Source: Chitinophaga pollutisoli (lineage in GTDB: Bacteria; Bacteroidota; Bacteroidia; Chitinophagales; Chitinophagaceae). Taken from it: a stretch of 64,000 nucleotides of DNA. The position numbers and the translations under genes are program-made. Positions 56,387-64,000 of this stretch are shown piece after piece. Location of the stretch: positions 744,001-808,000 of the forward strand of contig NZ_CP149822.1 of assembly GCF_038396755.1 (NCBI RefSeq), read 5' to 3'. A model generated the notes under the pieces. The model saw nothing but the letters and a program-made list of their open reading frames with translations. It ran no database searches and was not told the origin of the DNA. How positions within the stretch are numbered: the stretch's first letter is position 1; every line of letters begins with the position of its first letter.

Positions 56387-57796
56387 CTACTTGTCTTTCA
56401 AAACGAACATATTGAGGCTTCTTTTTGCGGGTATAAGGTCAAGATCATATCTGCTGAGTTCTTTTTTAAAGCTGGTTAAATCTTTAATTCCCGACATTTC
56501 CATATCCACGTTATTCGTATAACCTGTTTCATCAATTATAGGTAGGTTTGTAATCGTATCGCCGTTAACCATATTTAGCATGTGCCCTAAAGGGCGATTG
56601 ATAAGAATAGCATGTGTTGGTGTAAAATTGGTTTTAGGCTTTCCACCTTTGCTTTTGAGTTTGTCTTTCGTGGAGGTTCGTACAAGCACAAAACAATCCA
56701 CTATATGTTTTTCAATGGAGCCAATGTAATCCGAATAGCGGGTAAGGTTTGCCAGCATGTAATAGTACAGGCTATCTGCTTTTTCTTCGGGTACAATCAA
56801 TTCGTAGTTGTATAAATTGTACTTCTCATATTCCCCGTCCTTTTTTTCTATTACATACAATAAAGCAGGTTCTTTAACGTGTATTATCATCCGCTTTGAA
56901 TTGAATTGTTCACCGTTTTTGTGAAACAATTCATCGATTATAGGGTTATATATATTCATCATCGAGGCATTGGTCATTTGTCTGCCATAAATTTTACCGT
57001 CTTTGCTTTGCTTAAATTTATTTCCTGATGGTAATCCTGCATAATACCCTTTGGCAAAAATGGAATAGGATTTTAATTGTAAGTCGTTACTGAAATGTTC
57101 GGAAAGAAACAGAGGTCTATCACGGTCAATATCCACTTTGGCAATCATCTGTGTTTTTTGATTATCCAAAATGGCTTGTATGTTAGATTGGTTTATGTCT
57201 TCTGCCTGTGTGGTATTCAGTACATTGCCATTAGAATTTATCCATACAATATGCGGTACAGATTTATGAGGGAAATACTGTAAAAGAACGCTATCATTAA
57301 TTACCGAATTAACATAGGTGTGTTCTTTACCTGCACCTTTTTTAAAAAACCTGGTTATTTTATCTGTATCCTCTTGTGTTACTGCCAGCACTTTTATTTT
57401 GTCGCCAAATTCATTTTGTAAGGCATGTAGTTTTGGAAAGTTTTTAATACAGGGTGAGCAATAGGTGGCCCAAAAATCCAGTATGATCAGCTTATCCTTG
57501 TACTCGCTAAGGGTAATGGTCTTCTTGCCCTGGGGATGGTTTACCACCTGCAAGGGCAGGTTCCAAAGTTCATCGGGGATCTTGTCTCCGATGGCAAGCG
57601 GGGTGGGTTTTAAGGCGTTGGCAGCCTTAGCAGAAGCCACTTGTGCGTGGCTCTGCTGTTGGATGGCTGCATACATGAGAAAAACCAGTAACAAAAGATA
57701 CTTGCCGGCTGTGCTCCCAATCCTACCACACGTTCCCAGTGCTAAACGGCGGAAGGTTTTAAAAATAGAATTGTTATTACGTTTGGATACGCTCAT
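56387..57796 (-). CDS. TlpA-like thioredoxin-fold protein
   Basis: 469 residues with an N-terminal hydrophobic segment (YLLLLVFLMYAAIQQQSHAQ). The thioredoxin domain lies at about 65-200: IGDKIPDELWNLPLQVVNHP, then LIILDFWATYCSPCIKNFPK with active site CSPC (Cys 113 and 116). The C-terminal 250 residues (DIDRDRPLFLSEHFSNDLQL onwards) are of a type seen in large Bacteroidota TlpA proteins; function unknown. First gene of the thioredoxin-SusC-SusD operon, 36 bases before the SusC ATG. Could reduce imported substrates or the DUF6520 disulfide, with MauE as partner. Confidence 0.9.
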   Translation of the reverse strand: MSVSKRNNNSIFKTFRRLALGTCGRIGSTAGKYLLLLVFLMYAAIQQQSHAQVASAKAANALKPTPLAIGDKIPDELWNLPLQVVNHPQGKKTITLSEYKDKLIILDFWATYCSPCIKNFPKLHALQNEFGDKIKVLAVTQEDTDKITRFFKKGAGKEHTYVNSVINDSVLLQYFPHKSVPHIVWINSNGNVLNTTQAEDINQSNIQAILDNQKTQMIAKVDIDRDRPLFLSEHFSNDLQLKSYSIFAKGYYAGLPSGNKFKQSKDGKIYGRQMTNASMMNIYNPIIDELFHKNGEQFNSKRMIIHVKEPALLYVIEKKDGEYEKYNLYNYELIVPEEKADSLYYYMLANLTRYSDYIGSIEKHIVDCFVLVRTSTKDKLKSKGGKPKTNFTPTHAILINRPLGHMLNMVNGDTITNLPIIDETGYTNNVDMEMSGIKDLTSFKKELSRYDLDLIPAKRSLNMFVLKDK

Positions 57797-58119
57797 GATA
57801 GGTTTATAGAAAAAGGGGTGAAATAAAACTGTGATTACTCCGTATGAGTGTGCGGCGTGGTGCTAAACTGGCTTTTCGATAATAGCCCGCAAACTGAACT
57901 TCCTGGAGAAGAATAAAACAACGGCCCTGCCTTGTCCGGCTATGGAAAAGCAGCAATATTGTTCATACTTGGTAGTCATTCTTCCCATTTTTGGCTGTTC
58001 TTCTACAAAGATTATTAATCGGCATTCCTTATGGAAGAAGAGAGGTGCCAAATAAGAAGTTTAACTTACTATATAAGTAGTTCGATATAATTTTGTATAT
58101 TTGGGAAAAGTCAAAAGAA
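57797..58119. promoter_or_regulatory. Divergent intergenic region with TATATTTG promoter and candidate XRE operator
   Basis: About 320 bases with no supported gene. TATATTTG at 58096-58103 matches the Bacteroidota -7 consensus, 16 bases before the first XRE ATG. ACTTA (58064-58068) and TAAGT (58074-58078) form an inverted repeat around five bases at about the -33 position, a reasonable site for autoregulation by the XRE proteins. The thioredoxin gene's promoter must lie in the left part. Confidence 0.45.
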
Positions 58120-58512
58120 ATGAAAATCGGACAGAATATTAAAGAGTTACGGCTTAAAAGTGATTTTACCACAAAATTTATGGCGGAAGAAGTGGGCATA
58201 ACAGAAGAGGAGTATATCAACATTGAAAATGATGGCGATGTAACGCTTAATCTTTTGGAAGTTATTGCAAACAGATTATCAACAACCATAGTGGACATTA
58301 TTGAATTGAAAGATGCTACTGGTGGTGTTAGAAACTTCTTCAACAATAATAATGGCAATCAGGGAACGATTATCAATATTCAAGGGGTGAATCAGGAGGA
58401 AATAAGAAAAGCGTATAAAGAAGCCTATGAAGACCTGTATTCAGAAAAATTAAAACGAGTTCCCCAGTTAGAAGCGTTATTGCATCAACATAACATCAAA
58501 TTTGATTTTTAG
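58120..58512 (+). CDS. XRE-family regulator 1 of a tandem triplet
   Basis: 130 residues from ATG 58120 (a longer frame starts at 58093). HTH at 1-60: IGQNIKELRLKSDFTTKFMA, then EEVGITEEEYINIENDGDVT, then LNLLEVIANRLSTTIVDI. A linker motif NNNNGNQGTI is at about 75-84, followed by an amphipathic helix ending LEALLHQHNIKFDF. The two next genes have the same plan. The HTH is the most diverged of the three. It lies 8 bases before the second gene. Confidence 0.88.
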   Translation: MKIGQNIKELRLKSDFTTKFMAEEVGITEEEYINIENDGDVTLNLLEVIANRLSTTIVDIIELKDATGGVRNFFNNNNGNQGTIINIQGVNQEEIRKAYKEAYEDLYSEKLKRVPQLEALLHQHNIKFDF

Positions 58513-58520
58513 CAGTTACT

Positions 58521-58907
58521 ATGAAGATCGGGGACAACATAAGAGAAATCCGTGAATTTGAGAAAAATCTCAAACGGGATTATGTTGCCGAACAATTGAA
58601 TATAACCACCAGGGCTTATGCGAATATAGAAAATAATATAGCTGATATTACATTGAGCCGACTTAGCGAAATCGCTAAGATTTTTGGATGTAGTCCACTT
58701 TATATTTTGAAGTATTGCAGATTAAAACAAGACTTCTATAACACTATTCATAATAATAATGGCAATCAGGGTTTAATTACTATTGATCAAAGCCAGATAA
58801 AAGGAAGGGATTTGTTATATCAACTTCAGAGAGAATTGATTGAAAGTCAAAGAAAGCGTATAGATTTGTTAGAAGCACTTTTAAAGGCAAATAACATAGA
58901 TTTTTAA
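58521..58907 (+). CDS. XRE-family regulator 2 of a tandem triplet
   Basis: 128 residues. HTH: MKIGDNIREIREFEKNLKRD then YVAEQLNITTRAYANIENNI and ADITLSRLSEIAKIFGCSP. Linker motif HNNNGNQGLI at about 77-86, then a C-terminal helix ending RIDLLEALLKANNIDF. It is closer to the third protein than to the first over the HTH (RAYANIENN against KAYGNIENN). Shares the EALL..xNI.F end with the first protein. Confidence 0.88.
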   Translation: MKIGDNIREIREFEKNLKRDYVAEQLNITTRAYANIENNIADITLSRLSEIAKIFGCSPLYILKYCRLKQDFYNTIHNNNGNQGLITIDQSQIKGRDLLYQLQRELIESQRKRIDLLEALLKANNIDF

Positions 58908-58923
58908 ACTAAATATTCTAATC

Positions 58924-59316
58924 ATGAAAGTAGGTGATAATTTAAGGGAAATAAGAGAAAAGCAGACTAAATTTCGGCAAGAAGATGTGGCTAAAGCGCT
59001 TGGTATTTCAACAAAGGCTTATGGCAATATTGAGAATAATCAGGCTGATATAACGCTAAAAAGGTTGAACGAGCTTGCCGAAATATTTGGTGTTACCCCA
59101 GAGTACATAATTTCCTATCAAAACAAACCAACTTACACAAACGTGTTCAATAATTATGATGGCAATCAGGGTGTGATTAATATGTATCAGGGATGCGGCT
59201 CTGACCAAATCAAGAATATTGAAGAAGATATAAAAAAAACAGGCAAGAGGCCAGTCGCTTACAGGCAAAGACAAGGAATAACTAACCAATGGATAAGAGG
59301 TTTGAGGATATTGTAA
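58924..59316 (+). CDS. XRE-family regulator 3 of a tandem triplet
   Basis: 130 residues. HTH: MKVGDNLREIREKQTKFRQE then DVAKALGISTKAYGNIENNQ and ADITLKRLNELAEIFGVTP. Linker FNNYDGNQGVI at about 75-85. The C-terminus differs from its paralogues (GKRPVAYRQRQGITNQWIRG) and follows an A8 run at 59231-59238; another frame here ends with TAA 7 bases before the nuclease ATG, so this end may be shifted. As read, it overlaps the nuclease gene by 28 bases. Confidence 0.82.
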   Translation: MKVGDNLREIREKQTKFRQEDVAKALGISTKAYGNIENNQADITLKRLNELAEIFGVTPEYIISYQNKPTYTNVFNNYDGNQGVINMYQGCGSDQIKNIEEDIKKTGKRPVAYRQRQGITNQWIRGLRIL

Positions 59317-60368
59317 GGCTAATCAAACAGTCAAGGGCAAATGCTATCCGGGCTGTTAATATAGAATTAATTAATCTCTACTGGAATGTGGGCGCGTACA
59401 TTAAACAAAAACTGTCTGCCGCCGAATGGGGTGATAAGACTGTTGAAGAACTGGCAGTTTTCATTCAAAAAAACAACCCGGAACTGAAGGGCTTTAACAG
59501 ATCAGGGCTTTACAGAATGGTGCAGTTCTTTGAAACCTATGTCTCTTCACAATTTGTCGCCTCACTGCGGCGACAAACACAACGCATTGATAATGAGAAA
59601 AATAGAATTGTCGCCCCAGCGGGGACACAATTTGAGCCGCAGGATATCAGAAATACTGTTTTGGTACAGTTGAGCTGGACACATCACCGCACTATTTTTT
59701 CCCGATGCAAAACGGATGAAGAAAGGCAGTTTTACATTCAGGTAAGCGTTAAAGAAAATTATAGCGTAAGAGAACTGGACCGACAGATTTCCGCAAGCCT
59801 TTTTGAACGCACCATGCTTGGAAACAACAAGCTCTCGCAAATGATAAAGGAAGCCCATGCAGATATAACCAATACATTGAAGGATAGCTACGTTTTTGAG
59901 TTTTTGAACCTGCCTGAACCACATAATGAGGGCGATTTACAAAGGGGGCTGGTAAAGCAAATGAAAAACTTTATCCTCGAACTGGGCAGAGATTTTCTTT
60001 TTATTGGAGAAGAATATAAAGTGCAGGTAGGTAACAGCGATTTTTATATCGACCTCCTGTTTTATCATAGAGGTTTGCAATGCCTGGTGGCGTTTGAACT
60101 GAAAGCAGATAAGTTTAAGCCCGAACATTTAGGACAACTCAATTTTTACCTGGAGGCGTTGGATCGGGATGTAAAGAAACCAAACGAAAATCCAAGTATC
60201 GGTATTTTGCTTTGCAAGGACAAAGACAGTGAAGTGGTGGAGTATGCACTAAGCCGCAGCCTTTCACCAACAATGGTATCCGAATACAAAACACAATTGC
60301 CGGACAAAAAAATATTACAGCAAAAATTACATGAGCTGTTTGAAAATAGTGAAGATGATAAAAATTAA
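59289..60368 (+). CDS. DUF1016/YhcG-type PDDEXK nuclease
   Basis: 359 residues. N-terminal DUF1016_N domain: IKQSRANAIRAVNIELINLY then WNVGAYIKQKLSAAEWGDKT and NRSGLYRMVQFFETY. C-terminal PDDEXK nuclease domain: VQVGNSDFYIDLLFYHRGLQ then CLVAFELKADKFKPEHLGQL, with catalytic Asp 255, Glu 270 and Lys 272 in place. YhcG-type proteins occur on mobile DNA and in defence islands with restriction or toxin-antitoxin genes; the natural target is not settled. It is translationally overlapped with the third XRE gene, so the three regulators and the nuclease look like one unit. Confidence 0.9.
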   Translation: MDKRFEDIVRLIKQSRANAIRAVNIELINLYWNVGAYIKQKLSAAEWGDKTVEELAVFIQKNNPELKGFNRSGLYRMVQFFETYVSSQFVASLRRQTQRIDNEKNRIVAPAGTQFEPQDIRNTVLVQLSWTHHRTIFSRCKTDEERQFYIQVSVKENYSVRELDRQISASLFERTMLGNNKLSQMIKEAHADITNTLKDSYVFEFLNLPEPHNEGDLQRGLVKQMKNFILELGRDFLFIGEEYKVQVGNSDFYIDLLFYHRGLQCLVAFELKADKFKPEHLGQLNFYLEALDRDVKKPNENPSIGILLCKDKDSEVVEYALSRSLSPTMVSEYKTQLPDKKILQQKLHELFENSEDDKN

Positions 60369-60397
60369 ACAACCATCAAGGGAGATAAAGTAGTAAA

Positions 60398-60847
60398 ATG
60401 GAAAAATTATTTGAACGTAACAACTTCGGGCTTCAGCCCTTTGTAGATGAAGATGGTCAGGACACATATTTTGCCTATACAGATAAGCTGCTTGCCCTGA
60501 ATGTTCTAATCGAATTTTACACGGCGGTTACCGATGATACGGAAGAAAATTACGAAGAGGAAACAGTGGTTTCTGCGATCACTTATACCGAAAACAGATC
60601 TTATTCATTTGCACTCTTCCATAGCACGAATGTAATAGGGCCGTTGATCTTGTATAGAATTGTAGCGGATGCCATTCATTTTCTTGAACAATCCAGCAAG
60701 GCCACTTTGTTGGAAGACCTGGAGGAAATTTCAACAGGTGGTACTACCTCTGATGTGATGGATAACGAAGCGGATCGGAAAAGAGTTTACGACAGTGATG
60801 TTTGGAAGTTTACCTCGGTACTGGATCTGATAAAAGAAAAGCGGTAG
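60398..60847 (+). CDS. Hypothetical acidic protein, 149 residues
   Basis: Not recognised. Acidic and soluble: FGLQPFVDEDGQDTYFAYTD near the start and DDTEENYEEETVVSAITYTE in the middle. It lies 29 bases after the nuclease gene in the same direction. An acidic protein next to a nuclease could be an inhibitor or DNA mimic, but nothing in the sequence proves that. Confidence 0.6.
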   Translation: MEKLFERNNFGLQPFVDEDGQDTYFAYTDKLLALNVLIEFYTAVTDDTEENYEEETVVSAITYTENRSYSFALFHSTNVIGPLILYRIVADAIHFLEQSSKATLLEDLEEISTGGTTSDVMDNEADRKRVYDSDVWKFTSVLDLIKEKR

Positions 60848-60945
60848 CTAAAAGATTGCGGATCGTAAATCAGGGTGAGGGATAATTTTCCATAATTGGA
60901 AATTTAAAAGTTTGGATGTCATAACAGCAATCCTATTTAGTTCTG

Positions 60946-61233
60946 TTATTTATACCCATACTTTTCCTGAATTTCCTGAATAAGATCTTCGAAAGATTCG
61001 GATATATGGGTGGTCTTGTATTTGTTAAATTGCCATATTTCTACGCACCAATACCCGATGTCATCATCCCACCAGACTACACCAAAATAGTCCCACGCTG
61101 TTAAAGCTGCTGAAAGCGGTTTGTATTTAATGGCTTTCACTACCAGGTAATCAATCTCATTGGTCAGGTTGGAGAATATTCCATCACTTCTGTATTCGGT
61201 AAAATTATCCGGTAGCCGTATTTCTGCTTTCAT
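60946..61233 (-). CDS. Hypothetical protein, 95 residues
   Basis: I chose the ATG at 61233 (MKAEIRLPDNFTEYRSDGIF); the frame is open to 61263. Trp-rich middle (AWDYFGVVWWDDDIGYWCVE) and an acidic C-terminal helix (SFEDLIQEIQEKYGYK). Not recognised with certainty; the layout suggests a small immunity-type or DUF-like protein. Convergent with the gene ending at 60847. Confidence 0.5.
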   Translation of the reverse strand: MKAEIRLPDNFTEYRSDGIFSNLTNEIDYLVVKAIKYKPLSAALTAWDYFGVVWWDDDIGYWCVEIWQFNKYKTTHISESFEDLIQEIQEKYGYK

Positions 61234-61343
61234 AAGATAAAAATATAAAATAGCTATTTTCAAGGCAACTATTTCGTATATTTAGTTTTCCATAGGATAA
61301 GGTTAAAGGTTAGGGATCATCTTTTAGTAGTAACCCATTAAAG

Positions 61344-61376
61344 AAAAGCAGTTTCCATTCATGAGACTGCTTTTTA
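61344..61376. terminator. Hairpin terminator between minus-strand genes
   Basis: AAAAGCAGT (61344-61352) pairs with ACTGCTTTT (61366-61374) around a 13-base loop. T-rich on both sides (CTTTTT and, on the minus strand, TTTTCTTTAA). It probably ends transcription from the truncated ATPase fragment to its right. Confidence 0.6.
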
Positions 61377-61480
61377 AATTCATAAAACGTAGAAAATTAA
61401 ACCATTACCTCAATTGGTAAAGTTGGAATAAAGCCCCCACAACCTTTTGAGCTTTTTCAATTCTTTTTTAAGATGTTTTC

Positions 61481-61882
61481 TTATGGCCTTTGCTCCGTGC
61501 GGTTTTCCGTCTTAACTACCACGATATCGCCTGCCGTAAGCGTTGTAATTGACACGGATTGCTCTTTACCGACATTTTTTAAAATGGCTGTCTGTGGTAT
61601 AGAACCGATCAGTGCCTTTAAGGAGGCTCTTGCCTTTTCACCGCTTGCACTGGTAATGTATTCAGCAATCAGTATGATCATCAGTACCACTGAACACGCA
61701 ACGTATTTTTTCCCTAAGACAAATACAATGACCGCAATAGAAATAAATAATTCCGTTCCGATTTTCCGTTCTCTGATAAGTGCCAGTACAGCAGTTTTCA
61801 GTAATGAATATAAACCAAAAGCCGTTGCTGCAAGCGGAACAGGAAGTAGGATGATTTCCAAATAATAGAGAAAGGCTGGCAA
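61481..61882 (-). pseudogene. N-terminal fragment of a heavy-metal P-type ATPase
   Basis: 133 residues from a TTG start. Reads as two membrane segments plus the start of the actuator domain: ALIRERKIGTELFISIAVIV, VACSVVLMIILIAEYITSAS, GEKARASLKALIGSIPQTAI and LTAGDIVVVKTENRTEQRP, where the normal continuation GDxIPVDG is lost. The CPC site, the phosphorylation Asp and the hinge are all absent, so it cannot work as a pump. It may be the broken relative of the ATPase whose C-terminal part is at 63187-64000. Confidence 0.75.
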
Positions 61883-61961
61883 TCCCCACTGTTATGATGT
61901 GTACGACTTCCCAAAAAAATTGCCGGGAAAAAAGTTTGTAAATAATTCAAGTTGTAGGATT

Positions 61962-62150
61962 TTAGTGAGTGTGTCCTGTCCCTAAGTTTGATATAACGAC
62001 AGATACTATTAGCAATACTATAAACAGAATTATGCCAAGAGCAATCAGAACGTACTTCAATATTTTTGACGAACGCCTTTGATTTGCGCCTCCCTTCTTT
62101 GGGGGCGGAGGTACAAACTTCCTTTTCCTTTTATTCTTCTTCTTAGGCAT
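61962..62150 (-). CDS. Small basic single-pass membrane protein
   Basis: 62 residues from ATG 62150 (MPKKKNKRKRKFVPPPPKKG), a Lys/Pro-rich N-terminus, one membrane helix (ILKYVLIALGIILFIVLLIV) and an end GTGHTH. The layout resembles the frameshifted protein at 29573. Its ATG overlaps the stop codon of the upstream adaptor remnant (ATGCCTAA), so the two are translationally coupled. Function unknown; the terminal His pair may touch metal. Confidence 0.55.
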   Translation of the reverse strand: MPKKKNKRKRKFVPPPPKKGGANQRRSSKILKYVLIALGIILFIVLLIVSVVISNLGTGHTH

Positions 62151-62560
62151 TTTTAATTGCGTATAAAATAGTATAAGCGTCTTTGACAACTACAAGATGC
62201 CCTTCATCAACTGTTGATGGCAATTCAAAAGGTGGATATCCTGTCTGCTCTACACCTTTTGAAACCGGGAGTAATTGGAACGTATGGCTGCCTTTTTCCT
62301 GTTTTGTCTGAACAATAATATAGTCCACTCCCCCAACTGGACGAGAGCCTCGGTTGGAACTGCACTCTGTTACTGCGTACGGTTTCAAGTAATGCTTTAC
62401 ATACATGCCCGGAAGTACGCCGGATTCCTGGGTAAAACGGCAATGCACGGGTATCATTTTATTTTCGTTCGCCGCCTATCCAACGTCAAAGGTATTCAAT
62501 GCACGATGCAGGTCGCTTGTTCTCATAATTTCAAAAAGCACATCGGTGGGCTACATATTT
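62143..62560 (-). pseudogene. C-terminal remnant of a CzcB/CusB-type efflux adaptor
   Basis: The frame 62143-62457 (MIPVHCRFTQESGVLPGMYV ... VDYIIVQTKQEKGSHTFQLL ... LVVVKDAYTILYAIKNA) matches the barrel and membrane-proximal end of RND adaptors: TIPVHC, PGMYV, a His-rich loop and VVVKGAY-like end. Upstream in the same frame is TAG at about 62490, and still further upstream the phrase FEIMRTSDLHRALNTFDVG belongs to the same domain but runs into the nitroreductase ORF's tail in another frame. The lipoyl half and hairpin are missing. Confidence 0.65.
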
Positions 62561-63187
62561 TCCTAAGTCAGTCGGGCGGTTAATTCCGTCTATAGTATCA
62601 ATCCAATTTACCTTACTGCCTATTGGCTTCCGTTTTGAGATGGCAGTCACCGGTTTTTCAACATAACCAATATACAAAAAGCCCAAAAGCTTATCCGTTC
62701 TTTCTAACCCGAAATGGGATTTTGCCTCTTCAAAGTACGTGATACCTGCCGTTGTCCAATAACACCCCAAACCGTAAGCGGTAACAGTTAGGAACATATT
62801 CTGGACAGCACAGGCTACGGCTTCTACTTCTTCAATTTCGGGCAGTTTATCTACCGCACTCCGTTTCATCCCGATAGAGATAACGTGGGAAGACATTAAC
62901 GGATATTCAATGAGTTTTTTATACCTGTCCTGCTGGTAACTGTCTGCTGCAAATTCCCTGTAAATATCAGCCTGTAATTGCCCAAAATGTTTCAGGCCCT
63001 CGCCCGAAAAAACGCAAAATCGCCACGGCTCGGTTTGCTTATGATTGGGCGCTCTGTTTGCATTTTCGAGAATTTGCCAGATGATGGCATCGGGAATAAC
63101 TTTGCCCCTTACATACTGATAGGGGTATATGCTCCTGCGGCGCAGCAGAATTTCATTGAACTCTTCAATATTATATCGCTTCTGCAT
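62531..63187 (-). CDS. Nitroreductase family protein, C-terminus possibly chimeric
   Basis: 218 residues. FMN-binding nitroreductase fold: EILLRRRSIYPYQYVRGKVI, NANRAPNHKQTEPWRFCVFS, AVACAVQNMFLTVTAYGLGC then YWTTAGITYFEEAKSHFGL, and LGFLYIGYVEKPVTAISKR. It should reduce nitro compounds or quinones with NAD(P)H. The last residues (PTDLGKYVAHRCAF) look like part of an RND adaptor, so the natural end may be near IDGINR and the ORF reads into the remnant. Its ATG overlaps the stop of the P-type ATPase gene by one base (TAATG), an operon. Confidence 0.85.
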   Translation of the reverse strand: MQKRYNIEEFNEILLRRRSIYPYQYVRGKVIPDAIIWQILENANRAPNHKQTEPWRFCVFSGEGLKHFGQLQADIYREFAADSYQQDRYKKLIEYPLMSSHVISIGMKRSAVDKLPEIEEVEAVACAVQNMFLTVTAYGLGCYWTTAGITYFEEAKSHFGLERTDKLLGFLYIGYVEKPVTAISKRKPIGSKVNWIDTIDGINRPTDLGKYVAHRCAF

Positions 63188-64000
63188 TATCTCAATAATC
63201 TTAATCCACTTAAAATAACCAGCACCGTACTGCCTTCATGACCAACAACTCCTTGAGGAAGGCTTATTTTACCCTCACCGATAAAATTGAGCGTAATGAG
63301 TGTTAATGCAACTGCTATGGCGAACACGATATTTTGCTTGATAACACTGCTGGCCCTGCGACCAAGATTAATCGCAAATGGAATATTCTCTATATTATCA
63401 GCTATCAGGATAATGTCTGCGGTTTCCATTGCAACATCCGTTCCTCCGCTTCCCATTGCAATACCAACCGATGCAGCCGCCAAAGCGGGCGCATCATTGA
63501 CACCATCGCCTACCATTGCGACCTTGCCGTATTTTTCTCCCAGCTTCTTAACAGCGTCCACCTTTTGATCGGGCAATAGTTCCGAGTACACTAAGTTGAT
63601 ACCGGCCTGTTTGCCTATGGCTTTGCCGGTTATTTGGTTATCACCGGTTAATAAGACTGTTTTTATACCTTTTGATTTTAATTCTTCAATGACTTTTCTT
63701 GCCTGTGGGCGAATCGTATCTTCCACGGAGATCAAACCTATGGCATTACCGTCAGCAGCAACAAAAATCACGGTTCTGCCTTGCTCTTCTATACCGGTGG
63801 CTCTTTTCTGATCCTCATCGGTAATGTTTATATCATTAAGAAGATCCCTTTTACCGATTTTATATTCTTTACCATTTAAAATACCATGAACACCCAAACC
63901 ATGAATGGCTTGCAGTTCCTTTGGTTTGGAAAGATCCAATTTCTTATCCTTCGCTGCACGAACGATGGCCTTTGCTATGGGGTGTTCGGAGAGGGTTTCA
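63187..64000 (-). CDS. Heavy-metal P-type ATPase, C-terminal part, runs off the right edge
   Basis: The visible part includes SEHPIAKAIV (HP motif) at the very edge, then GLGVHGILNGKEYKIGKRDL, VIFVAADGNAIGLISVEDTI then RPQARKVIEELKSKGIKTVL, LTGDNQITG, the hinge VAMVGDGVNDAPALAAASVG and a C-terminal membrane pair (IKQNIVFAIAVALTLITLNF). The frame stays open to 64000; the actuator, CPC motif and phosphorylation site must lie beyond the window. Exporter of Zn/Cd or Cu type; which metal cannot be told here. It is upstream of the nitroreductase and partly related to the fragment at 61481. Confidence 0.9.
   Translation of the reverse strand, partial: ETLSEHPIAKAIVRAAKDKKLDLSKPKELQAIHGLGVHGILNGKEYKIGKRDLLNDINITDEDQKRATGIEEQGRTVIFVAADGNAIGLISVEDTIRPQARKVIEELKSKGIKTVLLTGDNQITGKAIGKQAGINLVYSELLPDQKVDAVKKLGEKYGKVAMVGDGVNDAPALAAASVGIAMGSGGTDVAMETADIILIADNIENIPFAINLGRRASSVIKQNIVFAIAVALTLITLNFIGEGKISLPQGVVGHEGSTVLVILSGLRLLR

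Noticed and set aside
1..64000. CRISPR array or rRNA/tRNA genes
   Set aside because: No regularly spaced repeats and no recognisable rRNA or cloverleaf sequence on either strand.

Overview
The window looks like chromosome plus integrated mobile DNA of a Bacteroidota bacterium, probably order Sphingobacteriales or Chitinophagales. The evidence is an ECF sigma/FecR pair, SusC/SusD pairs, RteC proteins, a CTnDOT-type excision operon, DUF6660, DUF6520 and DUF1896 proteins, and TAnnTTTG-type promoter motifs. No rRNA, tRNA or CRISPR array was recognised.

Layout. (1) 0.1-6.1 kb: a FecR anti-sigma factor and ECF sigma factor on the minus strand, an unrecognised gene, then three small lipoprotein genes, two of them paralogous. 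(2) about 6.1-15.0 kb: a small integrated element with a DUF932 protein behind a leader hairpin, a run of unrecognised small genes, an XRE regulator, and at its right end an excisionase-like HTH gene, a tyrosine recombinase and a repeat-rich candidate attachment region. (3) 15.3-31.1 kb: a long plus-strand heavy-metal operon: DUF6660 protein, CzcA fused to an outer-membrane factor, CzcB adaptor, an HD-CmoA fusion, an ICMT-like methyltransferase, bestrophin, MgtC, a CHAD-like protein, a P1B-ATPase, an ATP-cone/Mrr-like protein, an AAA NTPase, a small membrane protein, RteC and a His-rich protein. (4) 31.2-36.2 kb, minus strand: a copper-type TonB receptor with a CxxxM motif, a Met/His-rich lipoprotein gene split by an IS701-family element with TTAA target duplication, and a Cys-containing membrane protein. 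(5) 36.5-49.6 kb: a second RteC and a CTnDOT-like excision/mobilisation block (HTH, DUF4099/DUF3945, topoisomerase III, DUF1896, a 1828-residue methylase/helicase), with a second DUF6660 and a DUF1345 protein between. (6) 49.8-57.8 kb: an AraC regulator, MauE and DUF6520, convergent with SusD, SusC and a TlpA-like thioredoxin. (7) 58.1-60.8 kb: three tandem related XRE regulators coupled to a DUF1016/YhcG-type PDDEXK nuclease. (8) 60.9-64.0 kb, minus strand: a decayed metal-resistance segment with a P-type ATPase running off the right edge, a nitroreductase, an adaptor remnant, a small membrane protein and a P-type ATPase N-terminal fragment.

The main functional theme is transition-metal handling carried on integrative elements, with RteC/Xis/Exc-like genes that would control excision. 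A second theme is gene interruption. At least five genes (czcA, the ATP-cone protein, topB, a small membrane protein and the IS701 transposase) are each one base short in a homopolymer. All but one of those sites also read as classic -1 slippery heptamers. This is either a systematic sequencing artefact, real decay, or frameshift-controlled expression, and resequencing would decide. The most system-like novelties are the XRE-XRE-XRE-DUF1016 cassette and the HD-CmoA/methyltransferase pair inside a metal-efflux operon.
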